NCBI GenBank assembly: GCA_022788185.1
Contig: JALEVV010000066.1
Coordinates: 1 to 33,331 of the forward strand
DNA: 33,331 nt
Origin: Spirochaetales bacterium
GTDB taxonomy: Bacteria; Spirochaetota; Spirochaetia; Sphaerochaetales; Sphaerochaetaceae
Direction: 5' to 3'
Shown: positions 7,537-15,044 of the stretch, in pieces
How the letters are laid out: each line of letters starts with the position of its first letter
Numbering within the stretch: position 1 is the stretch's first letter
Made by a program: the position numbers and the translations under genes
The notes under the pieces: model-generated
Seen by the model: the letters and a program-made list of their open reading frames with translations, nothing else
Told to the model about the DNA's origin: nothing
The model's database searches: none

Positions 7537-9212
7537 AAAGAAGCAGTGATACCGTCCTGTACTGGTTCCTGAGGGAAGCCCCGATACTCCTTGCGGTGAC
7601 GGTGACCGGAATCATATACAATGCAGGTCTTGCCGCAGGCCCCTGGTTCGAGGGGAAGCTTGTCCAGTGCCTGGCAGACATCGCAGGCGGTACTCAGAGT
7701 GCCGAGGACATGTTCCGTCTGGCATTCCTTTACGTGTTCACGATTATTCTTGTTCAGACCTTCAGGGCCCTGAAGCGGCTTGCAGTCAGGGTATTCGCCA
7801 ACAGGATAGGAAAAGGTCTTAAAGTAAGTCTTTTCCGTACTCTCATTTCCGGCAGGACCGGGGATGGGGCGGGTGAGATGATGACCAGGATCCTATCTGA
7901 TGCCGATGCCTGTGCCGAAGGCATGAGGAAGTTCACGACTGAAATCTTCGATACCGGTATTGCGCTGCTGTCATATCTCATCATGCTGTTCCTTTATGAC
8001 TGGAGACTTACCCTGCTTACCGCTTTGTTTCCTCCGCTGAGCTGCATCGTGGCTGAGAAACTTAAGGTAATGGTCACTGCCACCGCCACGGATGCCAGAA
8101 GGAGCACTTCCAGTCTCAATGCCATGACCCTTGACCGGGTAACAAATGCCATCACCTACCGGATCGCGGGAGCGGAAGCGGAGCGGGACAGGGAGTATGA
8201 AAGACTCCTTGCATCCCACGAGCGTAAGGTGCGAAGGGCAAATGTCTGGGAGAACGCAATGCCGCCCCTGTACTATGTGGCAGCCCTCCTGGGAACACCC
8301 ATAATAGCTTACTTCGGAAGCAGGAACATCCTTAATGCCGGATGGGCAGCCTGGGATATCGCCGCGTTCACTACCTTCTTCTCCTGCTATCTGAAGCTTG
8401 CCGTAAAGGCTTCAAAGGCCGCAAAGCTCTTCAATTCCGTTCATAAGGCAGAAGTGTCATGGAAGCGGATCAAACCCTTCCTGAAAAGCGGTGAGGAGGA
8501 AAGAAGGGAGGATGAACCCTGGGGCGCCGGGCTGCAGCTTTCGGATGTTTCAGTCTCATATCCAGGACAGGAAACCCTTATTGACCACCTGACATTCAGT
8601 GCATCACCCGGTGAGATAATCGGAGTAACCGGGAAGGTCGCCTCAGGTAAGTCAGCCCTTGGAAGGGTACTTGCCGGTGAGCTGCCGTTTTCGGGAAGCA
8701 TCGGGCTTGGAAAGTTGGAATACAGGGGAGGTGAATATGTTTCAGGTGTCTCGTACATGGGACACTCTCCCGATCTTTTCTCAGCAACTGTCCGGGATAA
8801 CATCGCACTGGGGGATGACGGGGATGTAATGCCTTATCTCAGGGCAGTATGCATCGATGCTGAGGTAACTCCCGATACCATGATCGGGAATGGCGGGGTG
8901 CGGCTTTCCGGCGGGCAGGCGGAGCGTATCGCACTTGCCCGGACGCTTTTTCACAGGGCACCTCTCATCATCCTGGACGATCCTTTTTCCGCCCTGGACC
9001 TGAAGACTGAGGAGGAAATTTTCAGGAACATGAGACTCCTGACTCAAAACAGCATCGTTATCCTCATCTCCCACCGTCTTACCCTTTTTCCTGAGACGGA
9101 CAGAGTGGTGTTCATCTCTGACGGCAGGGCCGTGGTTGCCGACCACGGAACCCTGATGAGGGTAAACCCTGATTACAGGGCCCTCCTGGAGGCCCGGGAG
9201 GAGGGAAGATGA
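7533..9212 (+). CDS. ABC exporter half-transporter, degenerate Walker B
   Basis: A 559-residue half-transporter with an N-terminal exporter transmembrane domain (residues 1-310, about six helices) and a C-terminal ATPase domain. Walker A is GKVASGKS (about residue 365), the signature LSGGQAERIALAR is canonical (about 459), Walker B is LIILDDPFSALD and the H-loop is ISHRLTLFPETD (about 514). The catalytic Glu after Walker B is Asp here, as in the non-hydrolysing site of heterodimeric exporters such as TM287/288 or BmrCD. It overlaps both the MarR gene and the next ABC gene by 4 bases, so the three genes are tightly coupled. The likely role is export of a drug, lipid or peptide at the inner membrane. 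Confidence 0.88.
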   Translation: MKRSSDTVLYWFLREAPILLAVTVTGIIYNAGLAAGPWFEGKLVQCLADIAGGTQSAEDMFRLAFLYVFTIILVQTFRALKRLAVRVFANRIGKGLKVSLFRTLISGRTGDGAGEMMTRILSDADACAEGMRKFTTEIFDTGIALLSYLIMLFLYDWRLTLLTALFPPLSCIVAEKLKVMVTATATDARRSTSSLNAMTLDRVTNAITYRIAGAEAERDREYERLLASHERKVRRANVWENAMPPLYYVAALLGTPIIAYFGSRNILNAGWAAWDIAAFTTFFSCYLKLAVKASKAAKLFNSVHKAEVSWKRIKPFLKSGEEERREDEPWGAGLQLSDVSVSYPGQETLIDHLTFSASPGEIIGVTGKVASGKSALGRVLAGELPFSGSIGLGKLEYRGGEYVSGVSYMGHSPDLFSATVRDNIALGDDGDVMPYLRAVCIDAEVTPDTMIGNGGVRLSGGQAERIALARTLFHRAPLIILDDPFSALDLKTEEEIFRNMRLLTQNSIVILISHRLTLFPETDRVVFISDGRAVVADHGTLMRVNPDYRALLEAREEGR

Positions 9213-10804
9213 GTGTTGCGAAGATAATTATCCAAACCCTCAGGAGGAATATCATCCTGACATCAGGAATGGCCGCTGTCATCACAGCCGCAATAGTCAC
9301 CTCACTGCTTCCGCCCCTGATCCTGGAGCGAATGATAAACCTGCTCGCTGACGGAACAGGTCTGTCACTTCTGACGGTGTTTTCCTACTTCCTTACGGCG
9401 GCTCTTTCCGGAATCCTTGATGCCTTCAAGGAGGTACTCATAAACGCATTCGGTCAGAAGATGACCCACGCTGTCAGGACGGGAATGACGGATAAGCTGA
9501 GGCGGCTTCCCGCCTCATACTTCACCGATAATGATCCCGGGGCAACTGCCAGCCGGATAGTGGGTGATGTGAGTACGGTGGACGGACTATTCACGTCGGG
9601 AATAATCAGCATGGCTGCTGATCTTTGCCGCGTGATTTCCATCCTATATGTGGTCCTTTCCAGAAATGCTGGCCTTTTTGTCCTGCTTACTGCCGTGCTT
9701 CCGTTCATCTTCCTCTTCACCCGCCGCGTGCAGAAGAGGATGCTTTCCTCCCAGCTTGCCAACAGGGAGGCAGCCTCCGAGGTCAATCAGGAGATACCTG
9801 AGACCATTGCCTGCTTAAGGACCGTGAGGATACTCCATGGGGAAGCCTTCATGGAGAAACGCTACGGCACATCCATTGAGAAAAGCTTTCAGGCCCAGCG
9901 TAAGACGAACTTCTATGATGCGGTGTACTCACCTGTTATAGTGAGTGTAAGTGCCCTCATTACAGGTATTATCATGGCAGCATCGGCAGCAAATGAGTTT
10001 TTTTCAATGAGTGCGGGGACTGCCGCCGCCATGATAGCCTATGTATCGGGCTTCTTCGGACCGATTGACAGCATCGGCATGGAAATCCAGAACGTCCAGG
10101 CAGCCGTTGCGGGCGTAAAGAGGATAAATGCATTTCTCAGTGAACCTGAAATGGATGTTCCCGATGATAATCCCGTTCCCGTAACCGCTGCAGCAGAGCT
10201 TTCCCATGTCACCTTCAGCTACACAGGTGAGGAAAGGGAAGTTCTGCATGACCTGTCCTTCTCCGTCATGGAAGGGGAGAGGATAACGCTTGCGGGACGC
10301 ACCGGGGCCGGTAAGAGCACGCTGGTAAAGCTCATTGCAGGGCTTTACTCTCCCTCATCGGGGAATATAACGGTATTCGGAAGGAACCCTGTCTCACTGC
10401 ACGACAGTGAGAGGAGGAGCACGATAGGGTATGTGGAACAGTCGTTTCACCTCATTCCCGGAAGCGTTGGGGAGCAGGTATCGCTTCATGACCCTGAGGT
10501 GAGTTATGATGAGATCAGGAGGGCCCTGGAAACGGTGGGCCTGCTGGAGACTGTGGACAGCCTTCCCCAGGGTATGGATACTCCGTGCACCGGGGATCTT
10601 TTCTCCCAGGGACATTTCCAGCTCCTGTCCATAGCAAGGGCAACGGTGAAGAACCCGAAGCTCCTGCTTCTCGATGAGATCACAGCAAACCTGGACTACG
10701 GGACTGAAGCCCAGGTGATAAAGGCCCTCAATGAGGCCTCGGGAAACCGTACCGTGATATCTGTCTCCCATCGTCTTGCCGGTACACGTACCGTTTATGT
10801 GTGA
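9209..10804 (+). CDS. ABC exporter half-transporter, degenerate signature
   Basis: A 531-residue partner of the preceding protein: a transmembrane domain (residues 1-315) and an ATPase domain with Walker A AGRTGAGKS (about 361), Walker B LLLLDEITANLD with the catalytic Glu, and H-loop VSHRLAGTR. The signature motif is FSQGHFQLLSIAR in place of LSGGQ. In the heterodimer this weak signature would pair with the partner's Asp-type Walker B to form the degenerate site. This protein's intact Walker B would pair with the partner's LSGGQ to form the working site. The protein ends nine residues after the H-loop Arg-Leu, so the usual last 20-30 residues of the domain are missing. Confidence 0.87.
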   Translation: MSVAKIIIQTLRRNIILTSGMAAVITAAIVTSLLPPLILERMINLLADGTGLSLLTVFSYFLTAALSGILDAFKEVLINAFGQKMTHAVRTGMTDKLRRLPASYFTDNDPGATASRIVGDVSTVDGLFTSGIISMAADLCRVISILYVVLSRNAGLFVLLTAVLPFIFLFTRRVQKRMLSSQLANREAASEVNQEIPETIACLRTVRILHGEAFMEKRYGTSIEKSFQAQRKTNFYDAVYSPVIVSVSALITGIIMAASAANEFFSMSAGTAAAMIAYVSGFFGPIDSIGMEIQNVQAAVAGVKRINAFLSEPEMDVPDDNPVPVTAAAELSHVTFSYTGEEREVLHDLSFSVMEGERITLAGRTGAGKSTLVKLIAGLYSPSSGNITVFGRNPVSLHDSERRSTIGYVEQSFHLIPGSVGEQVSLHDPEVSYDEIRRALETVGLLETVDSLPQGMDTPCTGDLFSQGHFQLLSIARATVKNPKLLLLDEITANLDYGTEAQVIKALNEASGNRTVISVSHRLAGTRTVYV

Positions 10805-10849
10805 CAGAAAGGCGGTTTGTCATTATATTTGGTTAAAGGAGATTTTGTT

Positions 10850-11452
10850 ATGATCAGAAAGATAATCAGGATTGATGAGGAAAAGTGCACAGGCTGTGCC
10901 CTCTGTGCCACTGCATGTCATGAGGGTGCCATCGGCATGGTGAACGGTAAGGCAAAGCTGCTCCGAGAGAACTACTGTGACGGTTTCGGCGACTGTCTTC
11001 CGGCATGTCCTGCAGGTGCCATCTCCTTTGAGGAGAGGGAAGCTCCTGCCTACGATGAGAATGCGGTTCTGAAGTCCAAAACCTCAGTGGGAAGGCTCTC
11101 CCAGTGGCCTGTCCAGATCAAGCTGGTTCCGGTAACCGCTCCGTTCTTCAAAGATGCCGACCTCCTGATAGCGGCAACGTGTTCTGCATTTGCTTATGGT
11201 GCCTTCCACGAGCATTTCATCAAAGGTCGTGTCACGCTTGTGGGATGTCCCAAGCTCGACGGTGTCGATTACGCTGACAAGCTGTCTCAGATCTTTGCCG
11301 CAAATGACATAAAGAGCATAAGGCTTGCAAGAATGCAGGTTCCCTGCTGCGGCGGGCTTGAGAGTGCCGTTAAGAGGGCAGTTGCCGCATCGGGTAAGGA
11401 TATTCCCGTGAGCGTGTCAATCATCTCCTCCGACGGAAGGATCCTGAACTGA
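10850..11452 (+). CDS. 2[4Fe-4S]-type ferredoxin domain protein
   Basis: The ATG at 10850 is chosen because TAAAGGAG ends 8 nt upstream; the frame could extend to a TTG at 10817 but without reason. The 200-residue protein begins with a ferredoxin domain: CTGCALCATAC (a full C-x2-C-x2-C-x3-C set), then CDGFGDCLPACP, where the middle Cys position of the second motif is Phe. The second cluster would therefore have three Cys ligands or be of 3Fe type. This variant is normal for a small-ferredoxin family of anaerobes that I recognise by MIRKIIRIDEEKC. The rest contains further cysteines (ATCSAF, LVGCPKLDG, VPCCGG) that may hold redox centres. It overlaps the next gene by one base (TGATG). An electron-transfer role is likely, but the partners are not known. 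Confidence 0.8.
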   Translation: MIRKIIRIDEEKCTGCALCATACHEGAIGMVNGKAKLLRENYCDGFGDCLPACPAGAISFEEREAPAYDENAVLKSKTSVGRLSQWPVQIKLVPVTAPFFKDADLLIAATCSAFAYGAFHEHFIKGRVTLVGCPKLDGVDYADKLSQIFAANDIKSIRLARMQVPCCGGLESAVKRAVAASGKDIPVSVSIISSDGRILN

Positions 11453-11841
11453 TGAACGGTGAAGTTTTAAGCGCCCTTGTCGCCCTGGCAAGGGCTGCGG
11501 AGGGCAATGAGTGGAACATCACTGCTGATACCAGGGGACTCATCACTGAAGCGATAAATGATGACGGTGGAAATACCGAAAGCCTTCTTAAGAGGATTGA
11601 GGATGAGAGGAAACGTCTCGTTCCCGACTGTTTCCACTGTGCCTCTCCCTGCGGCAGGACAGCACCATACGACCTTGAAGGTTTCATCAATGCCGATGAG
11701 GAAACTAAAAAGGCAAAGCAAATTCTGCTTTCAAGCTTAAAAGAGGTTTCCGGAAAGGGTGATGATCTTATCTTCCGTGTACTCTATGCCATAGGCCGCG
11801 ATGACTGGAGTGCGGAGGAGCTGCTTCAGGTACTGAAATAA
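11452..11841 (+). CDS. Small CxxC protein coupled to the ferredoxin
   Basis: A 129-residue helical protein with one striking motif, CFHCASPCGRTAPYD (about residues 62-76). Similar Cys-rich loops occur in small proteins linked to hydroxylamine-reductase (Hcp)-like or ferredoxin-like genes of anaerobes, so a redox or cluster-binding role is plausible. I cannot name a function. It starts on the last base of the ferredoxin stop (TGATG), so the two are translated together. A strong stem-loop follows the gene. Confidence 0.65.
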   Translation: MNGEVLSALVALARAAEGNEWNITADTRGLITEAINDDGGNTESLLKRIEDERKRLVPDCFHCASPCGRTAPYDLEGFINADEETKKAKQILLSSLKEVSGKGDDLIFRVLYAIGRDDWSAEELLQVLK

Positions 11842-11862
11842 ACTTATTCCATCAGATATTTC

Positions 11863-11892
11863 TGCCCATCACTGTGAACTGATGGGCATTTC
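11863..11892 (+). terminator. Intrinsic terminator after the ferredoxin operon
   Basis: TGCCCATCA (11863-11871) and TGATGGGCA (11880-11888) form a perfect 9-bp stem with an 8-nt loop, followed by TTTC. The T run is short. It also sits directly before the promoter of the next gene. Confidence 0.6.
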
Positions 11893-11902
11893 ACTCTATA
11901 GG
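11891..11902 (+). promoter_or_regulatory. TCACTCTATAGG promoter-like motif
   Basis: A TCACnCTATA element 16 nt before the ATG at 11919. It matches similar elements at 14443-14454 (-), 14515-14526 (+), 20833-20844 (-) and 21239-21250 (-). The CTATA part fits a sigma-70 -10. Confidence 0.45.
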
Positions 11903-11918
11903 GAAACGGAGGGTGAAA

Positions 11919-12461
11919 ATGTCGATGATAACTGAGATCATGAGAAAGGAATCAGAGTGCAGGAAAGTGATAAGGAAGAAGTATCCCGGTCTTCCTTCTT
12001 ATGACTGTCCGAACCTGGATGTGTACATGATTATAGCATACGGACATGCAGGAAAATCCTATCCTGAAGAAACATTAAGCACTGCCGAAGAACTTGAAAA
12101 TCTCTTCAGCCTTAATTCAAGGCTGTCCTCCCTTATCGGAAGACCTCTTGACTGGATTCATGATGCTGATGAAGCGGAATACTATCTGAGTCATACGGAA
12201 GAGTATGAAAATCTCTTAGCCATATACGAAAGTGAATTACACTCATTCAGATACATCGTGTCAGAGCTGGAAAAAAGAAATGTCCTTGCCGTTCATCCAC
12301 AGGAGGATGGTATCCTAGTATTTGACTGCATGAGAGAAGAACTGGACCTATCGGATAAATGGTCCCCATCCATCAGGAAAATCAGTTACGCCATCGCTAT
12401 TAAGCCATGTAACATGGATGCTTTTCTGAATAAACTCAGAGTATATGAGCTGTTTAGTTGA
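11919..12461 (+). CDS. Unrecognised cytoplasmic protein
   Basis: The ATG at 11919 is preferred over the GTG at 11913 because CGGAGGG lies 6-7 nt upstream of it. It encodes 180 residues with no signal peptide or membrane segment, rich in Glu and Ser/Leu. The sequence looks helical with a central acidic part (DWIHDADEAEYYLSHTEEYENLLAIYESEL) and a C-terminal alpha/beta part (ISYAIAIKPCNMDAFLNKL). I do not recognise the family. The gene stands alone between a terminator and the next gene's own promoter, and shares its promoter motif with other small accessory genes here. Confidence 0.6.
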   Translation: MSMITEIMRKESECRKVIRKKYPGLPSYDCPNLDVYMIIAYGHAGKSYPEETLSTAEELENLFSLNSRLSSLIGRPLDWIHDADEAEYYLSHTEEYENLLAIYESELHSFRYIVSELEKRNVLAVHPQEDGILVFDCMREELDLSDKWSPSIRKISYAIAIKPCNMDAFLNKLRVYELFS

Positions 12462-12548
12462 ATCAGAATCATTATTCCATAACATAGAAACAGAGACATC
12501 GAATCTCGTTGTCCTTCGTGTTTGGCTAATTGTATATGTAAATCATTG

Positions 12549-12576
12549 TTGTAGCGCAAAGAGTGTCTGGTATAAT
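12549..12576 (+). promoter_or_regulatory. Promoter of the PD-(D/E)XK nuclease gene
   Basis: TTGTAG (12549-12554), a 16-nt spacer and a perfect TATAAT (12571-12576) lie 20 bases before the ATG at 12596. An AAGGGG ribosome-binding site lies between. Confidence 0.6.
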
Positions 12577-12595
12577 TCCAACAAGGGGTTGAGAT

Positions 12596-13765
12596 ATGAG
12601 TGAATTCACAAAGGGAATATTTGAAATAAAAAAATCAAGATCGTACTGTGAATACGTAAAATACCATTCGAACAATTTACTTGATATAACCAAGGTTTCA
12701 AGACAGGAACATATGCACAGCAATTTCATAGCGTGGCTTCTTAACCCAACTGAATCACACTTTCTACATACGTATCCTCTTGAGAAATTTCTGCTTAATC
12801 TTGAATTTCTGAAAGATAAGGAATGTAATGCTGAATCAAGATTGGACAAAAAAATAATCTGGAAATTCTATGAGCAGGGTTTTGTCGATACTGCGCAGGT
12901 GCGCAGAGAATACCATTATATAGATATTCATATACTGGTAAGGACAAAGGAAAAAATACTTCCTGTGATAATTGAAAATAAAGTTAAGTCACACGAGACA
13001 GGAGAACAAACTGACGAATATTTCAATTATTGTGAAAAAGTATATCAAGATAGAGATTATTATTATGAACCAATTTATGTGTATTTGGTACCTGAGTTCA
13101 ATAAAAATAAAAAGCCCACAAACAAGAATTTCCTTATAATGTCGTATCAGGAATTGGTTGAGAATGTTATTGAACCTTCAATGGCTATGTGCAAAGAGGA
13201 AGTTTCAAAAAACAATATGAGACTTTATCTTCAGTGTTTATCATACCAGGATGATGATAAAGGAGGAACAGCTATGGCAATTAGCAATGAAGAAAGGAAG
13301 ATACTCAGTGACTTCATCGAAGAAAACAGGAATCTTCTTATTTCTGTGTTGAATGAACTTTCCAGTGATGTGGATGAAAGTGTTATTACCAAAATGACCG
13401 GAGCAGTAAGAGATTATAGCAAATACTTGTTTAATGGCGTTGAATATTCAAAAAGCAGACTTGTCCTTGCTGTAGTAAAACAATATGTCAATGATCTTAA
13501 GCCTGTGGACTATAATTCTCTATTAGAAGTTTTTCCTGATTCTTTGCAAGGAACAAATAGAGGCGTAGTAAGATTAGCAGATGATGTTAGAAAAACAGAT
13601 AAAGGTAATGGTGGTAAAAAGAGATATTTTGTTGAAGATGGAGATATTATTAGGCTGCCTTCTGGACAAAATGTATTGGTGTGTAATCAGTGGGGAATCG
13701 ACAATATCTCTTCTTTCATTGAACATGTCAGTAAAAGGTTAAACTATAGAATACAAAAGATATAA
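12596..13765 (+). CDS. PD-(D/E)XK nuclease with C-terminal module
   Basis: A 389-residue protein, visibly more AT-rich than its neighbours (many AAA/AAT/ATA codons), which suggests horizontal transfer. Residues 35-60 (SRQEHMHSNFIAWLLNPTESHFLH) and 105-145 match the PDDEXK_4-type nuclease core. Asp110 lies in HYIDIHI, Glu127 and Lys129 in PVIIENKV, and Gln138 follows in EQTDEY. These are the expected metal-binding and catalytic residues. Residues 285-385 form a second module (KSRLVLAVVKQYV, LEVFPDSLQG, RYFVEDGDIIRLPSGQNVLVCNQWG). I recognise it as a small domain appended to several nuclease-type and defence-type proteins. A role in cutting foreign DNA or RNA is inferred. The gene has its own promoter and a strong terminator, so it acts as a single-gene unit. 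Confidence 0.75.
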   Translation: MSEFTKGIFEIKKSRSYCEYVKYHSNNLLDITKVSRQEHMHSNFIAWLLNPTESHFLHTYPLEKFLLNLEFLKDKECNAESRLDKKIIWKFYEQGFVDTAQVRREYHYIDIHILVRTKEKILPVIIENKVKSHETGEQTDEYFNYCEKVYQDRDYYYEPIYVYLVPEFNKNKKPTNKNFLIMSYQELVENVIEPSMAMCKEEVSKNNMRLYLQCLSYQDDDKGGTAMAISNEERKILSDFIEENRNLLISVLNELSSDVDESVITKMTGAVRDYSKYLFNGVEYSKSRLVLAVVKQYVNDLKPVDYNSLLEVFPDSLQGTNRGVVRLADDVRKTDKGNGGKKRYFVEDGDIIRLPSGQNVLVCNQWGIDNISSFIEHVSKRLNYRIQKI

Positions 13766-13778
13766 CACAACGGTGGGC

Positions 13779-13810
13779 AACATGAGCAGACAGCCTTTTG
13801 CTCATGTTTT
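13779..13810 (+). terminator. Intrinsic terminator of the nuclease gene
   Basis: AACATGAGCA (13779-13788) and TGCTCATGTT (13799-13808) are a perfect 10-bp inverted repeat with a 10-nt loop. The T run partly lies in the stem end (GTTTT). It lies 14 bases after the stop codon. Confidence 0.75.
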
Positions 13811-13922
13811 AAAAGAGGTTTGAATAGTAAAAGTGGCTTTGTCCGCACCTTCCTCTCTTTAGGCAGGAATTACTTGTTTCCCCCTTCATGTGTGCCTGAA
13901 CATATCAGATTCCTCGAACTTC

Positions 13923-13950
13923 CGGCAGTAAAAACACTTACTGCCGTTTT
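13923..13950 (+). terminator. Second plus-strand intrinsic terminator
   Basis: CGGCAGTAA (13923-13931) and TTACTGCCG (13938-13946) form a perfect 9-bp stem with a 6-nt loop, followed directly by TTTT. No credible plus-strand gene lies between the previous terminator and this one. It may end a short untranslated RNA from about 13811-13922, or be a fail-safe terminator. Confidence 0.65.
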
Positions 13951-14045
13951 ATCCTATTGCCCGGAAAATACAACTTGCCTGTATATCACTGATATCATGA
14001 CATCCGTCTCAGGAGGGCTCCCTAAGCCCTTGTTAACACAGGTGA

Positions 14046-14249
14046 TCAATCGAAGTATTTCTTTAAGTCCTCATCTTTTATCTCACCGGGCCTGACATCC
14101 CTCACGTTTACTTCCTTTATCTCGATGCTGTTTATATCGAAAGCGACCTGGAAGACTTTTTCCAAAGTGGGGCTTATGAAACTCAGGGCACATTCGACCG
14201 GATATGCTTCATAGAAATTTGCCATTAAGGAATCAATAAGATGTCTCAT
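14046..14249 (-). CDS. Small unrecognised protein, maybe 3' part of a split gene
   Basis: The ORF encodes 67 residues (MRHLIDSLMANFYEAYPVEC..., ending PGEIKDEDLKKYFD), acidic and without membrane segments. A weak GGAAG lies 5 nt upstream of the ATG. The same frame upstream reads GESYNPED without interruption, back to the TAA that ends the 42-residue ORF at 14286. The two may therefore be halves of one roughly 125-residue protein cut by a nonsense codon. I do not recognise the family. Confidence 0.4.
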   Translation of the reverse strand: MRHLIDSLMANFYEAYPVECALSFISPTLEKVFQVAFDINSIEIKEVNVRDVRPGEIKDEDLKKYFD

Positions 14250-14285
14250 GTCTTCCGGATTGTAGGACTCTCCCCGTTTTCCCCA

Positions 14286-14414
14286 TTAATCTACACTTTC
14301 TTCCAGCTCGTAGCAGATTCTGTCTTCAAATCCGACAGAATCCAGCTCCTTGGAATCATCCCGCTCCATAATGCCTGTCATAACTTCATAACTTTTGATT
14401 TCAGATCTTTTCAT
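14286..14414 (-). CDS. 42-residue small protein, or 5' part of a split gene
   Basis: The start at 14414 is supported by a perfect AAGGAGG seven bases upstream on the minus strand (14421-14427 on the plus strand). The 42-residue product (MKRSEIKSYEVMTGIM..., ending CYELEESVD) is acidic and soluble, with no known motif. A TCACCCTATAGA promoter-like motif lies 28 nt upstream. The next 15 codons after the stop and the following small ORF are in the same frame. Confidence 0.4.
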   Translation of the reverse strand: MKRSEIKSYEVMTGIMERDDSKELDSVGFEDRICYELEESVD

Positions 14415-14442
14415 TAAAATCCTCCTTATGGGTATCTGAAAT

Positions 14443-14454
14443 TCTATAGGGTGA
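14443..14454 (-). promoter_or_regulatory. TCACCCTATAGA promoter-like motif
   Basis: On the minus strand, a member of the TCACnCTATA set, 28 nt before the small ORF start at 14414. Confidence 0.4.
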
Positions 14455-14514
14455 AAACATGTGTGAACCACAGCAGAGCATGTGCGTGATGAACTTTTTG
14501 TCAGATTCCCATTA

Positions 14515-14526
14515 TCACACTATAGG
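14515..14526 (+). promoter_or_regulatory. TCACACTATAGG promoter-like motif
   Basis: A TCACnCTATA element 19 nt before the ATG at 14546. TTGTCA sits 16-17 nt upstream of the TATA, so this is a plausible complete sigma-70 promoter. Confidence 0.5.
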
Positions 14527-14545
14527 ACAGTATGGGAGGAAAACG

Positions 14546-14890
14546 ATGAGAAGCTATGAGGAAATAAAGGCTTCAGGGCCCTGGGATGGGCTTTCGGATG
14601 ATGAGGAGATCATGTTTTCAGTCATGAAGGGTGCAGAGGAAATAATTGCCGGGGGAGAGGAGCTGACACTCATCACGATGTACGATCTCTGTGATGACGT
14701 GATGGAGGAGTACGATGCATGCTTCACTGAGTCAGGGGTGTATTCCGCAGGAGGAGATAACTGGTTCTCAAAGTGCATTTACGAGAACAGGGACAAGGGT
14801 ATCAGGTATGAGATAACCATCATGCCTGACGGATACACGGTAACTGATGTGAACGTCTCGCTGATGTATACGGAAATGAGTGATGAATAA
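14546..14890 (+). CDS. Unrecognised small acidic protein
   Basis: The ATG at 14546 is chosen over the longer frame from 14459 because GGGAGG lies 6-7 nt upstream and a promoter-like element lies directly before that. The 114-residue product is strongly acidic (LSDDEEIMFSVMKGAEEIIAGGEE) with no membrane segment or known motif. The C-terminal half looks like alternating beta strands (KCIYENRDKGIRYEITIMPDG). Function unknown. It is followed by its own terminator hairpin. Confidence 0.6.
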   Translation: MRSYEEIKASGPWDGLSDDEEIMFSVMKGAEEIIAGGEELTLITMYDLCDDVMEEYDACFTESGVYSAGGDNWFSKCIYENRDKGIRYEITIMPDGYTVTDVNVSLMYTEMSDE

Positions 14891-14917
14891 GGGCTGCCGG
14901 AGGGCAGTCCTCTTTGT
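14891..14917 (+). terminator. Intrinsic terminator
   Basis: GGGCTGCC (14891-14898) pairs with GGCAGTCC (14903-14910) over 8 bp with one G-U pair and a 4-nt loop, followed by TCTTTGT. It begins directly after the TAA of the preceding gene. Confidence 0.65.
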
Positions 14918-14960
14918 GTCTACCCGCATCCTCACAAACTTAAACAGGCATGGTAATTAT

Positions 14961-15029
14961 CTTACAAAACACCGAAAAAAATCTTTGCAAAACGCTGAAA
15001 AAAATCTTTGCAAAACGCTGAAAAAAATA
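14961..15029 (+). repeat. Three tandem 23-bp direct repeats
   Basis: Three units of 23 bp at 14961-14983, 14984-15006 and 15007-15029. Units two and three are identical except for the last base. Unit one differs at four positions. The core is TTTGCAAAACGCTGAAAAAA. Because 23 is not a multiple of 3, the units cannot be a coding repeat. They end about 15 bases before the ATPase start, where TACAAT (15028-15033) could be a -10. They look like iteron-style operator sites. Confidence 0.75.
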
Positions 15030-15044
15030 CAATTATTTCATTGT

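Noticed and set aside
13820-14095. 91-codon plus-strand ORF after the nuclease
   Set aside because: It runs through a perfect terminator hairpin and has no good start; not protein-like.
14459-14545. Longer N-terminus of the small acidic protein
   Set aside because: The extension covers a promoter-like element, and the ATG at 14546 has a much better ribosome-binding site.
14961-15029. CRISPR array or coding repeat
   Set aside because: The 23-bp units are directly adjacent without spacers, and 23 is not a multiple of three.
14880-15044. N-terminal extension of the DUF4143 ATPase from 14880
   Set aside because: It would read through a terminator hairpin and the 23-bp repeats; the family starts at MKEYKSR.
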